Shown here: in pieces, positions 9,944 to 18,143 of the stretch
Layout: each line of letters opens with the position of its first letter
Numbering within the stretch: position 1 is the first letter of the stretch
NCBI GenBank assembly: GCA_964349045.1
Contig: CAYGFI010000006.1
Span: 1-64,000 of the forward strand
DNA: 64,000 bases
Direction: 5' to 3'
Source of the DNA: JACJXF01 sp964349045
GTDB taxonomy: Bacteria > Bacteroidota > Bacteroidia > Bacteroidales > GCA-2748055
Notes under the pieces: model-generated
Databases searched by the model: none
Told to the model about the DNA's origin: nothing
Seen by the model: only the letters and a program-made list of their open reading frames with translations
Made by a program: the position numbers and the translations under genes

Positions 9944-10849
9944 TTATAAATGATCCACAAAGAACTGAACGCTTCGATCGATAATCACAGGGATGGGAGG
10001 ATCTATATCCGCATCCACAGTTCTCCAGTTATGTCCTGCATTTTTAATGATCATGATCTCAACAGGAGCATTCAGTTTTTTGGCTTTTCCCTGCATGTAA
10101 TAGGCATGTTTCACAGGAATGGTAGTGTCTTTGTCTCCCTGAATCATTAATAACGGAGGACTGTTTTTTGTCAGATAATTAATCGGACTCATCTCTCGGT
10201 AGAGGGCTAATTTTTCTTTCGGGGTCGTTTCCGGTTTGATAATGCGTGGTTCAAAGCGATCGTTAAAATCCTCCCTGTCATCATAATTAAACAAGTCGGT
10301 TTTTTCAAAGTCACATGGCCCATACCAGGAGACACCTGCCACAACTTTATAAGTGGCATCTGCCAGTGCTTCATCCCCCTGAAAGCTTTCGGGGGTTGAC
10401 AACAGCAGCATTTGTGTGATTTGCCCTCCTGCAGAATCTCCAAATAAGAAAACTCGCATGGGATCAATGTTCAGCGACTCACTATTTTTAGAAAGGTACC
10501 TTATTGCATCTTTCGAATCGATTACACAATCGCGCATTTTAATGTCGGTGTCCTTTTTTGTAAGCCTGTATTGAACCGATACAACACAAAAGCCCTGCTC
10601 CACCAGTTTCTCTATTACAACTGCTTTTGGGCCATTCTTTGCACCTTCTTTATTTCCGGCTGCCCAGCCACCACCATGTGTATACACTACTACCGGGTAT
10701 TTACCGTCTGCTTTCCCCTTAGGATAATAAATGTCAAGATATAAATCCTGAGAGGCTGTCTTTTTATAGAGGACATCAAGTTTATCCTGGGCTGAAACTG
10801 AGCCAATCAGAAAACAGCTCAGGAATCCAAATACATGTAATTTTTTCAT
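9944..10849 (-). CDS. Secreted alpha/beta-hydrolase esterase (BD-FAE / carbohydrate esterase-like)
   Basis: This 301-residue protein with a signal peptide (cleavage after SVSAQ) has a complete esterase/lipase-type fold. The oxyanion-hole motif HGGGW is followed by the nucleophile elbow GDSAGGQ (Ser near 138), an Asp in QGDKDTT and the His in KNAGHNW near the C-terminus. Proteins of this type remove acetyl or feruloyl groups from plant and algal polysaccharides, acting in the periplasm. The position between glycosidases and sulfatases supports de-esterification of the same substrate. Its ester specificity cannot be read from sequence. The ATG at 10849 is well placed before the signal peptide. 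Confidence 0.88.
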   Translation of the reverse strand: MKKLHVFGFLSCFLIGSVSAQDKLDVLYKKTASQDLYLDIYYPKGKADGKYPVVVYTHGGGWAAGNKEGAKNGPKAVVIEKLVEQGFCVVSVQYRLTKKDTDIKMRDCVIDSKDAIRYLSKNSESLNIDPMRVFLFGDSAGGQITQMLLLSTPESFQGDEALADATYKVVAGVSWYGPCDFEKTDLFNYDDREDFNDRFEPRIIKPETTPKEKLALYREMSPINYLTKNSPPLLMIQGDKDTTIPVKHAYYMQGKAKKLNAPVEIMIIKNAGHNWRTVDADIDPPIPVIIDRSVQFFVDHL

Positions 10850-10909
10850 GCTGCTTATTTTTCCATATTTATTTGTTTCATCGGTATATAATTCAATTTC
10901 AAAAGTCAG

Positions 10910-11029
10910 ATGGAATCCACATGTTGCTGAATTATATTGGCTTCGCCGACCGCGTTCGAATAGCGGTTGCGAAGCTCGTAAACTCGGTTCATTTGTGTTT
11001 GTGTTTCACGAAACATGTGGGTTTCATAT
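10910..11029. repeat. Small inverted-repeat element with internal hairpin (MITE-like)
   Basis: Between the esterase and the GH106-like gene lies a ~120-bp block bounded by inverted arms: CCACATGTT at 10917-10925 and AACATGTGG at 11012-11020, with partial matching continuing outward. Inside, GCTTCGC (10940-10946) pairs with GCGAAGC (10969-10975) and ACCGC (10949-10953) with GCGGT (10963-10967), giving a strong stem-loop. A related sequence, ATGGAACCCCCATGTAGCTG, sits at about 37257-37276 in another fragment-rich gap. It codes for nothing. It may be a miniature transposable element or a structured leader of the esterase gene; the repeat call is tentative. Confidence 0.45.
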
Positions 11030-11048
11030 TACTTTATAGCTTATATTT

Positions 11049-11106
11049 ATCATCAAGGTGAAGATAATTTATAAAATCTTGAAGACCTTGCTCAAATCGC
11101 TAAAAC
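11049..11106. repeat. Conserved intergenic motif, copy 1
   Basis: The 16-mer CAAGGTGAAGATAATT (11054-11069) occurs again at 55365-55380, and similarity continues for about 40 more bases, ending with GCTCAAATCG here and GCTTAAATCG there. Both copies are in the same orientation and both lie in a gap downstream of one minus-strand gene and upstream of the next. This could be a shared regulatory site, a 3' UTR element or a duplicated intergenic segment. The rest of the gap to 11174 shows nothing recognisable. Confidence 0.5.
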
Positions 11107-11174
11107 TTTTGCGTATTTCTATCATAAAACATTGGATGCATAAATTATCAGCATACAAAAACTATTCTTGACTA

Positions 11175-14100
11175 TTACCTTTCTGAGCATATCTTTACAG
11201 GTCCTATTAATCCTGCTGCAAAAGATGTTTTATAATTCGATGGGGTTGGAATGGTATAATAATGGTTAGACAATGTACTGTAAACTAATACTTCAAAATA
11301 ATTTTCGCCCTCTTTCACAAAGTCTTTTATATCCAGGCGGAATGGTTTTTTCAGGGTGGTTCCAACTTTTTTGCCATTGATGTGAACTTCTGCTGAAGCA
11401 ACAACATCTCCAAGGTCAATGAAGATATTTTTAGAGATTTCTTCCCTGCTTAATATTATTTTTTTTCTGTACCATAGTCCACCAGAATAGCATTTTAGTA
11501 CATCGGTTTCCGACCAGTCGCCGGTTTGTATAATTCCTTTTCCGCAAATGAGTTTTAAAGGTTCAGGGAAGGTTCTTCCATAATAATACCCCGGAAAATG
11601 CTCCACATCAAGGCATATCTCAGAACTTTTTGGGCAGGTTTGATCCAGGTATATTGTATAGGAAAAACATCCCTCTGCACTGGTTTTATCATTCTTTTTA
11701 ACTTTCAGATTTTTTCCGTTTAATCGGGCACTGACCTTTCCAAAAGCAGTGCACTCTATCTTTTGCAGTCCCGGAGGTGTTGTAAAACGATAGTAACCAA
11801 ACTTTTTTTCTTCTTTATATATATCATATGTGTTAATACCTTCCTGACCAAACCATTTCATAGAAAGAGGCTTTCTCTCGGATAACTTAATGTCTTTGTC
11901 CATTAATACCACCGCCGACCTGGTCCTTTGATCAATGGGGTGAGGACCTCTTTCAATGGTAGTTTGTTTGATGTTTATATATTGAACTATTAAACAATTG
12001 TTTCCGGGAGACAGAGTAATTGTCTTGCCATCCGTTTTATTTCCGTTTAAATAAACAGCATCAGGGAGTTGCCCCGAAATATGAATATCGACCTGCTTCT
12101 CTTTTTCCGTGTGTATATAGGTTTTAAAGAAGTAAGTTCCGCCTTTTTCAAGTATCAGAAAATCATCGCTAACTTTCCCTTTTAAACCGTGATATCCCTG
12201 CGAACCAGGATTGCCTTCAACTCCTTCCCTTAAGGAATAATTGTATTGTTCCCAGCTGTAAACTTTGCTTCCGATATTTAAGGTATTCTTTTCGCTTAAG
12301 TCCTCTTCAAGAATTTCTTCTCCTTCCTTGTCGCTGGTATGGATTACCCAGAATCCCGGGCCAAATGAGTAGCAAACTTTTTCCCAACTGCTGTCAAAGT
12401 CTTCTTCAATGAGATTTTTATTGTGTTTATCGCTCATTTTGTACATCAATAACCTGGCTTCCACTCCGATTGTATCATCGGATGCAGGCAACCTGAAATC
12501 GCCCCAGCGGTTATCCATTGTTGGAACGAATTCCGATTCCCATTCGCCGTCTATCGTTCTTTCTGCATATTCAGTTACTGTTTGGGTCTCTGTCTCCTGT
12601 TCTGCCTGACCGGGAACAAACAGGATAAGGTTGGATTCTTCCTTTCCTAATGGAAGTCGCAGGGACGTACCGATTTCAGAGGTTTTAACTATTTTTAATT
12701 CCCGGTAATTTCCAGTTTCTGTATTCATCAGGTAAGGCTTGCCTTTGGCTCTGAATTCGCACAGGGTATTTTCGGCCACATCCATCACCATGTAAAGATT
12801 ATGATTCCCGATTCTCCTATGCATTACACTGCCTATCCCCCCTTCAGGATAAAAATCTCTTTCAATGTGTTTGGAAATAACATCGGCAAGCTTCTCATCG
12901 GCTGAAGGATAATAAATACCTACTCCGGCTTCCACATTTATTGTGGATGAAGTAAGTTGCGAAGCCTCTTTCGCAGTACAGGCAAATATTTCTTTTAAAA
13001 TTTGGTCAACTGCCGGATCGTTGGCACCTGCCTTATCGCTGGCTACAGGAAGTCGCCCAACACCAATCACCACGCCCCCATTGTTAAAATGTTCAAGTGC
13101 CTTTTGCAGGGTGGAAAAATGAATGGCCGACATATCGGCTAATACAAGCACCCGATAACTCTCATCGGATACATTAATAGTTCCCTCGTTTATAGTTGAA
13201 CGGTTTAGAGACTGGAAGTCAATAAAATCAAAATCCAGTCCTTTGTTGAAAAGAATCTCTCCGGCTCGAAATGCCTCTTGCTGGGCTCCTCCATTTAGGG
13301 CCTGAAGGGGAGCTACGGGGTACAGAATGGCCACATCGCAAACATGTGTGCCCTGCGAACAAATATAACTCAATCGTTCGGCTGATTTTAACCACTCCTT
13401 TAAATGTGGCCAATAGGGCATTCTGTAATGGAAATCTGGCGGCGCCCATTCCCACCATCCTCCATGTGTGGTATAATAGAGACCATGCAGGCATAACATA
13501 TTAGAACCAAATTGATAGTGTTTGTAAGTCGAAAAATCAATTTGTGATAATTGGGCATTCCAGCCTAAGCTGTGGAAAGCTTCAAGCCAGACTCTGGGTC
13601 TTTTATACAGATGAGCCACCGATGAAGAAACTTTGGTCTGTATAAAAGAATATCCGTTTGCAGGATTCGGAGCATCATTACCGGGGGCCGAAAACCAGCG
13701 TGTGGCCCTGAAATAATCTCCATAACGAATAGGCTCAAGGCCTCTTCCCCAGTTGTCACAGCCAAACAATTTGCCTCTCTGCCAGTGCCATTCAAACACC
13801 GGCTTAAAATACCTTAGTTCAGCAAGCTCAACCATAACATCATAGTAATCGAGTCTGATTTTTGGAGTTATATCTCCAATGTCATAAAAAAGTGCAGGTA
13901 AGAAACTTATAATATCGTAGCCTTTTTTGTCTCTGAAAAGCTGAGTAAAATCCTCCGACCAAACAGTATTGTCAATAGGAACATGCAATTCGTCCTGAAA
14001 GAAAAAATTCATGCCCTTTTTACCTTCTGGTGAAAGTTGATCCTCAAAATGCTGGTAATATTCCTCAACCTGAAGGTTTCCATGGTTAGGGTGAAGCATG

Positions 14101-14900
14101 ATACCCTTTTCCGTTGAAATCATAATAATATCCCATGTTCTTTGATCGGGAGTTTTCCATTTTAAAGCAGATTCCTGCACATCATGTGATAGATCTAAAC
14201 CTTCTTTGTAATTGTATTTTCCGTCAGTTTTCGGATAGGCAACAATAGAAATAAGTGATTCGGGTACACGAAGTTCAATGCCGGTATTTTTGCTTACAGA
14301 TATCCTATCGTGGAGTTTGAGTTTGCCCTGGTAGTTCATTTCCATCAATCGATTTTCCACCTCGTCGGTCCAGTATCCTCCCCCGGGGAAGCCCAAAACA
14401 TAGTCGTCAAGTCCGAGTCCCATATTTCTTTTTCCGCATTCTTCTGAAAACCAGTTCCATAATTTCCACCACTCTTCCGACATAAAGTTTGGAAAACTTG
14501 GTTCTGGAACACCGAAACTTATTTTATCGTTTCCTTTGTTTAGTTCCGGATCCGCCATTCTGTGGGTGTGATTGTAACTGACATTAAGTCCTTGAACTGC
14601 GGTTTCGCTTAGTTTGTCCAACTGCCATAATAGTCGCTCCTTTGTGAGTGTATCTCCTCCGGTCCACCAAAAGAAAGGAACCTCGCCATAACCCTCTGGT
14701 GGGTTTTTAAAATTATTAAACAGTTCGCTTTCAATCGAATCGGGAAATCCAAGAAAGGCCTCTGGTCGTTGAACAAGGTTTTCGGGCAGGGAGTAACTGC
14801 CATCCGGATATTTCAAAGTTTGGCCGCTGGCATTGGTAAAACCGGAAAGTATGATATGAATGATTGTTTGTGCTGTAATCGCAACGAAAATTTTATGCAT
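11175..14900 (-). CDS. Large GH106-like secreted glycosidase (putative alpha-L-rhamnosidase)
   Basis: This 1241-residue protein with an N-terminal signal peptide resembles the very long GH106-type rhamnosidases. PPEGYGEVPFFWWTGG followed by LTKERLLWQLDKL corresponds to the family start, where a WW(W) motif opens a TIM-barrel. FFQDELHVP and RVWLEAFHSLGW carry acidic residues in the barrel where catalytic Glu/Asp are expected. The C-terminus has a galactose-binding-like beta-sandwich (LDIKDFVKEGENYFEVLVYS) and ends with LIGPVKI, also seen in the GH106 proteins further right. It is more divergent from those proteins than they are from each other. It would cleave terminal alpha-rhamnose or a related deoxy sugar. 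It is 98 bp from the next upstream gene. Confidence 0.75.
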   Translation of the reverse strand: MHKIFVAITAQTIIHIILSGFTNASGQTLKYPDGSYSLPENLVQRPEAFLGFPDSIESELFNNFKNPPEGYGEVPFFWWTGGDTLTKERLLWQLDKLSETAVQGLNVSYNHTHRMADPELNKGNDKISFGVPEPSFPNFMSEEWWKLWNWFSEECGKRNMGLGLDDYVLGFPGGGYWTDEVENRLMEMNYQGKLKLHDRISVSKNTGIELRVPESLISIVAYPKTDGKYNYKEGLDLSHDVQESALKWKTPDQRTWDIIMISTEKGIMLHPNHGNLQVEEYYQHFEDQLSPEGKKGMNFFFQDELHVPIDNTVWSEDFTQLFRDKKGYDIISFLPALFYDIGDITPKIRLDYYDVMVELAELRYFKPVFEWHWQRGKLFGCDNWGRGLEPIRYGDYFRATRWFSAPGNDAPNPANGYSFIQTKVSSSVAHLYKRPRVWLEAFHSLGWNAQLSQIDFSTYKHYQFGSNMLCLHGLYYTTHGGWWEWAPPDFHYRMPYWPHLKEWLKSAERLSYICSQGTHVCDVAILYPVAPLQALNGGAQQEAFRAGEILFNKGLDFDFIDFQSLNRSTINEGTINVSDESYRVLVLADMSAIHFSTLQKALEHFNNGGVVIGVGRLPVASDKAGANDPAVDQILKEIFACTAKEASQLTSSTINVEAGVGIYYPSADEKLADVISKHIERDFYPEGGIGSVMHRRIGNHNLYMVMDVAENTLCEFRAKGKPYLMNTETGNYRELKIVKTSEIGTSLRLPLGKEESNLILFVPGQAEQETETQTVTEYAERTIDGEWESEFVPTMDNRWGDFRLPASDDTIGVEARLLMYKMSDKHNKNLIEEDFDSSWEKVCYSFGPGFWVIHTSDKEGEEILEEDLSEKNTLNIGSKVYSWEQYNYSLREGVEGNPGSQGYHGLKGKVSDDFLILEKGGTYFFKTYIHTEKEKQVDIHISGQLPDAVYLNGNKTDGKTITLSPGNNCLIVQYINIKQTTIERGPHPIDQRTRSAVVLMDKDIKLSERKPLSMKWFGQEGINTYDIYKEEKKFGYYRFTTPPGLQKIECTAFGKVSARLNGKNLKVKKNDKTSAEGCFSYTIYLDQTCPKSSEICLDVEHFPGYYYGRTFPEPLKLICGKGIIQTGDWSETDVLKCYSGGLWYRKKIILSREEISKNIFIDLGDVVASAEVHINGKKVGTTLKKPFRLDIKDFVKEGENYFEVLVYSTLSNHYYTIPTPSNYKTSFAAGLIGPVKICSER

Positions 14901-14998
14901 GAATATGTATTTATTGTTTACTTTACTTCCCCAAACATTATTTATTTTCTTACAATTAATTTGGTAGTGTTTCTATAACTCGAGCTGGCCAATAATCG

Positions 14999-17900
14999 CT
15001 ATTCTGATTTTATTAATTTCATGCTTACTTTCCTTATTTCATCCCGGTAAACTCTGGCGATATACATGCCATTTTGGAAGGTGGCTATATCGATGCTTGC
15101 ATTGTTGCCATTAATCTCTTTATAGTATAACAGAGCTCCCCTCAGGTCACAAATTTCAATCCGCTGTATTATTCCATCTGATTCAATGAAAAGTTTGGAA
15201 TGAGCCGGATTGGGGTAAAGCGTGAGACCCTTTAGTCGATGGCCTTCGCTTTTGGTAAGAAGGATCATTGAAATATTCACAGTTGTGTCATTTAATAGGT
15301 TGAAGGCACCTTGGGAGTCTTGATATCCTTCTTTTGAGGCAGTCCAGTTATAATTTTCGAACCTGGTCAGATTCGCATAAAAAGCTATTCCTGTCTGATT
15401 TGTAGAAAGAGAACTGTCATTAAGTTGAATTATAGTATTATACAATGGATTTCCCTCCGCGTAGATTCTGAATTTGATACTGGCTTTGTTCGATAAAAGT
15501 ACTACATGAATAGTCGTATCGTTTCTTAACTCCAAAGCAGAAGTTACGATGAAGTAATCAGGGTGGCTTAGTGAATAATTATAATTCCCCTTATATAAAT
15601 CGAGTATGGCCATTCCATTAATACCACTAATGAGCTCATTATTTCCTACATTTACTGAAATATTTGGGAGCGGATTTCCGGTTCTTTCAGAATAGATGCT
15701 GAAGATAACGCGTTTTGAATCTGGTGTCAGAGATATCTGAACCACTGTGTCACTATACACTTCAATGGAAGATTCAGTTTCGACAAAATCAGGATGACTG
15801 ATCCTGTAAGTGCAATTTCCCTTGATAAGGGTGAATTGTGCTTCTCCATTTTCCGCAGTTTTTTTATCTTCCTGACCTACAGTAACATCGATGTCCTGTA
15901 ACAGCGAACCAGTAATTTTATCTTTTACACGGAAAGTCACATTATAATCTTCGACAGGGACAATGACCGGGGGGCCTGTCAGTTCATCAATATAAAATGT
16001 CTGACCTGCAGCATGGTTTTCATTATCAGGAGAACTGAAATAAATGAAGACCTGGTTGTACTGTTCAATGGGATTATCAAGGTGACAATTAAAAGTGAAC
16101 TCAATCCATCTATTTGCAATGGTCACTTCCTTCCACTTTTCATACTGGGTGTTTTCATCTCCATTATGTCTGAGTATCAATCCAACATTGCATGGTGGGA
16201 TTATTGATTCTTCTGATTTATAGTAAACCCGTAAGCGGAATGTTCCGTGACCGGAAAGATCGATGGTTCCCGGAACTTTTAAAAAAAATGAAGCAGAGGT
16301 ACCAGTCTGTCTGATCACTTTTCCTGTCAAACGACTTATATTACCCCATATTTGGGCCGGGTTAAGTTCACTGTGGCTGTAATTCAGGTTTATCGGGCTT
16401 TGAACCTGATAGATTCTGTTTTCTCCAAAATCAGAATACAGTTCATATCCGGGAAGCAAGGGTTGAGGATCAAGCCCATAAGAACAGCTATTGCAGGATT
16501 CAAAAGGAATCCATATTTTTTTCTTATATGCATCCGGAATAATAATTCTTGTGCTATCTGTGATCAGAGAATCCAGTAGTTTGTATCGAATGTCCGGGGT
16601 ATTGTCTCTAAGCTCTGCACCGTAACCCAGTAAACGCAGATATTTTATGGTACCATCATATTGCCGGTAGACGATCCTGTTCTGATATGTTTCGTATTTA
16701 GGGTCGGAAGGAGCATAAGGATTGTCAAAGGGCAGCGTAGGAACGTCAAGGTAGAGATCGGGGGAAATGTAGCGCATTCCGGTTTTTGTATTTTCCATCA
16801 GAAACAGAGGAATATTATCAGGGACAGGCTCGGCAAATAGTTGGATATCTTCTTTCAGAGCATTAAAGTGATCGGATGATTTTATAACAGTCCGGGCCAC
16901 CTTCTCAGGATCCAGCTGGATAAATCCATAGTCGGCGGCATTTGCAATCTTTTTAGCTTTCTCATGCACCTCTTTGAAGGTTCCGTTAATATAATAGATG
17001 CGGTAGAAGAATGATTTCCCTTGATTGATATCAATTATCGGGTTCAGCACAAATACAGTATAACTTCTTTCGACGCCGCCAGTCAGGCCCCAGCGCAAGC
17101 GATTGCTGGTCATATTGTATTTGTCTTTGTACTCAGCTTTGTGCTGTTCATAGCCATAGACAATGGCCAGGGCGGGACGGTCTTCACTGTCGTCTTCAGC
17201 GGCCCAGATCATATATCCTCCTGTAAGATCAAGGCTGGAAAGGATTCCCCCATCATCCCCACCGAAATACTTATAACTTCTCTCCAGGCTATGATCGGGT
17301 TTGGATAGCCATACCTGGGGAAGATTAGATGCCCTTACGCCACCCCAGGGCATATTGTGGTAATGTACAGGAATATCTCCAAAATTCTGGATGACCAAGG
17401 TGTTTTCCATGATCCCGTTTCCAAGATCCTTGTATTTGTAGGTATACAATAACTGGGATTTATGAAGACTGGGAATATGGGCCTGCGTTCCCCAGTTAGT
17501 TGTAAACAAAGCCCTCTCTTGCTGATTATACCATGATGCCATCAGCGGGCTGTAATAGGGAGCCGGAAGGCGGGTATACATGGTATCATTTCGATAGGCT
17601 CCTGCACCATGAATAAAATAGGGCATGCTGCGAATAGTAGAGGCCAGGGTAGATCCGGGAGGAGCTGGTAATCTATCGGCATTGTTGAGCACATTATTTA
17701 CACTTACGATCTGCCATACCTCATCAATCCAGGGGGCGAGATTTAATCCTGAGGAACTATGGACTTGTGGAGGGACTCCTTCACCATAAGGTCCTATAAA
17801 GGAGTAGATGATTCCAGCCCTGCCAATTCCCAGGTTCCAGTACACAGAATCAGCTTCCTTATGGATCAACCTTGCCAGGAAAACGTCTTCTTCATCACAA

Positions 17901-18127
17901 CCCGGATCCCAATAGCTTCCTGATGGTTCGTAATCGGTAGTGAAGATGCTGCTTCCAGTGTAAGCGGGTATACTATCGTGTTGTCCGATCGGTACCCATC
18001 CGAACATGATACTATCTGAAACATCGTAGGATGAACGGCTAATGAGCGTACTGTCGAATTTTTGTCCACTTAAAGGAAGAAGGAGAAACGAAAAAATGAA
18101 TAGAAGAATAATATTATCGCGAATCAT
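14999..18127 (-). CDS. T9SS-exported multidomain protein with unrecognised N-terminal module
   Basis: This 1042-residue protein has a signal peptide at about 1-21. I do not recognise residues about 22-560. They are rich in aromatic residues (PYFIHGAGAYRND, APYYSPLMASWYNQ, YHNMPWGGVR) and could be a carbohydrate-active module. Residues about 560-720 form a beta-sandwich with carbohydrate-binding features (LSGHGTFRLRVYYKSE through GQTFYIDELTG). Three carboxypeptidase-regulatory-like repeats follow (about 722-960, each with a SHPDF-like turn), then a sorting domain (LYPNPAHSKLFIESDG to the end) that sends the protein through the type IX system to the cell surface. That sorting domain closely matches the one at 55528-58350. 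It shares operon direction with the sulfatase 16 bp upstream. No function is assigned. Confidence 0.8.
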   Translation of the reverse strand: MIRDNIILLFIFSFLLLPLSGQKFDSTLISRSSYDVSDSIMFGWVPIGQHDSIPAYTGSSIFTTDYEPSGSYWDPGCDEEDVFLARLIHKEADSVYWNLGIGRAGIIYSFIGPYGEGVPPQVHSSSGLNLAPWIDEVWQIVSVNNVLNNADRLPAPPGSTLASTIRSMPYFIHGAGAYRNDTMYTRLPAPYYSPLMASWYNQQERALFTTNWGTQAHIPSLHKSQLLYTYKYKDLGNGIMENTLVIQNFGDIPVHYHNMPWGGVRASNLPQVWLSKPDHSLERSYKYFGGDDGGILSSLDLTGGYMIWAAEDDSEDRPALAIVYGYEQHKAEYKDKYNMTSNRLRWGLTGGVERSYTVFVLNPIIDINQGKSFFYRIYYINGTFKEVHEKAKKIANAADYGFIQLDPEKVARTVIKSSDHFNALKEDIQLFAEPVPDNIPLFLMENTKTGMRYISPDLYLDVPTLPFDNPYAPSDPKYETYQNRIVYRQYDGTIKYLRLLGYGAELRDNTPDIRYKLLDSLITDSTRIIIPDAYKKKIWIPFESCNSCSYGLDPQPLLPGYELYSDFGENRIYQVQSPINLNYSHSELNPAQIWGNISRLTGKVIRQTGTSASFFLKVPGTIDLSGHGTFRLRVYYKSEESIIPPCNVGLILRHNGDENTQYEKWKEVTIANRWIEFTFNCHLDNPIEQYNQVFIYFSSPDNENHAAGQTFYIDELTGPPVIVPVEDYNVTFRVKDKITGSLLQDIDVTVGQEDKKTAENGEAQFTLIKGNCTYRISHPDFVETESSIEVYSDTVVQISLTPDSKRVIFSIYSERTGNPLPNISVNVGNNELISGINGMAILDLYKGNYNYSLSHPDYFIVTSALELRNDTTIHVVLLSNKASIKFRIYAEGNPLYNTIIQLNDSSLSTNQTGIAFYANLTRFENYNWTASKEGYQDSQGAFNLLNDTTVNISMILLTKSEGHRLKGLTLYPNPAHSKLFIESDGIIQRIEICDLRGALLYYKEINGNNASIDIATFQNGMYIARVYRDEIRKVSMKLIKSE

Positions 18128-18143
18128 ACTTTTTCATTATTTA

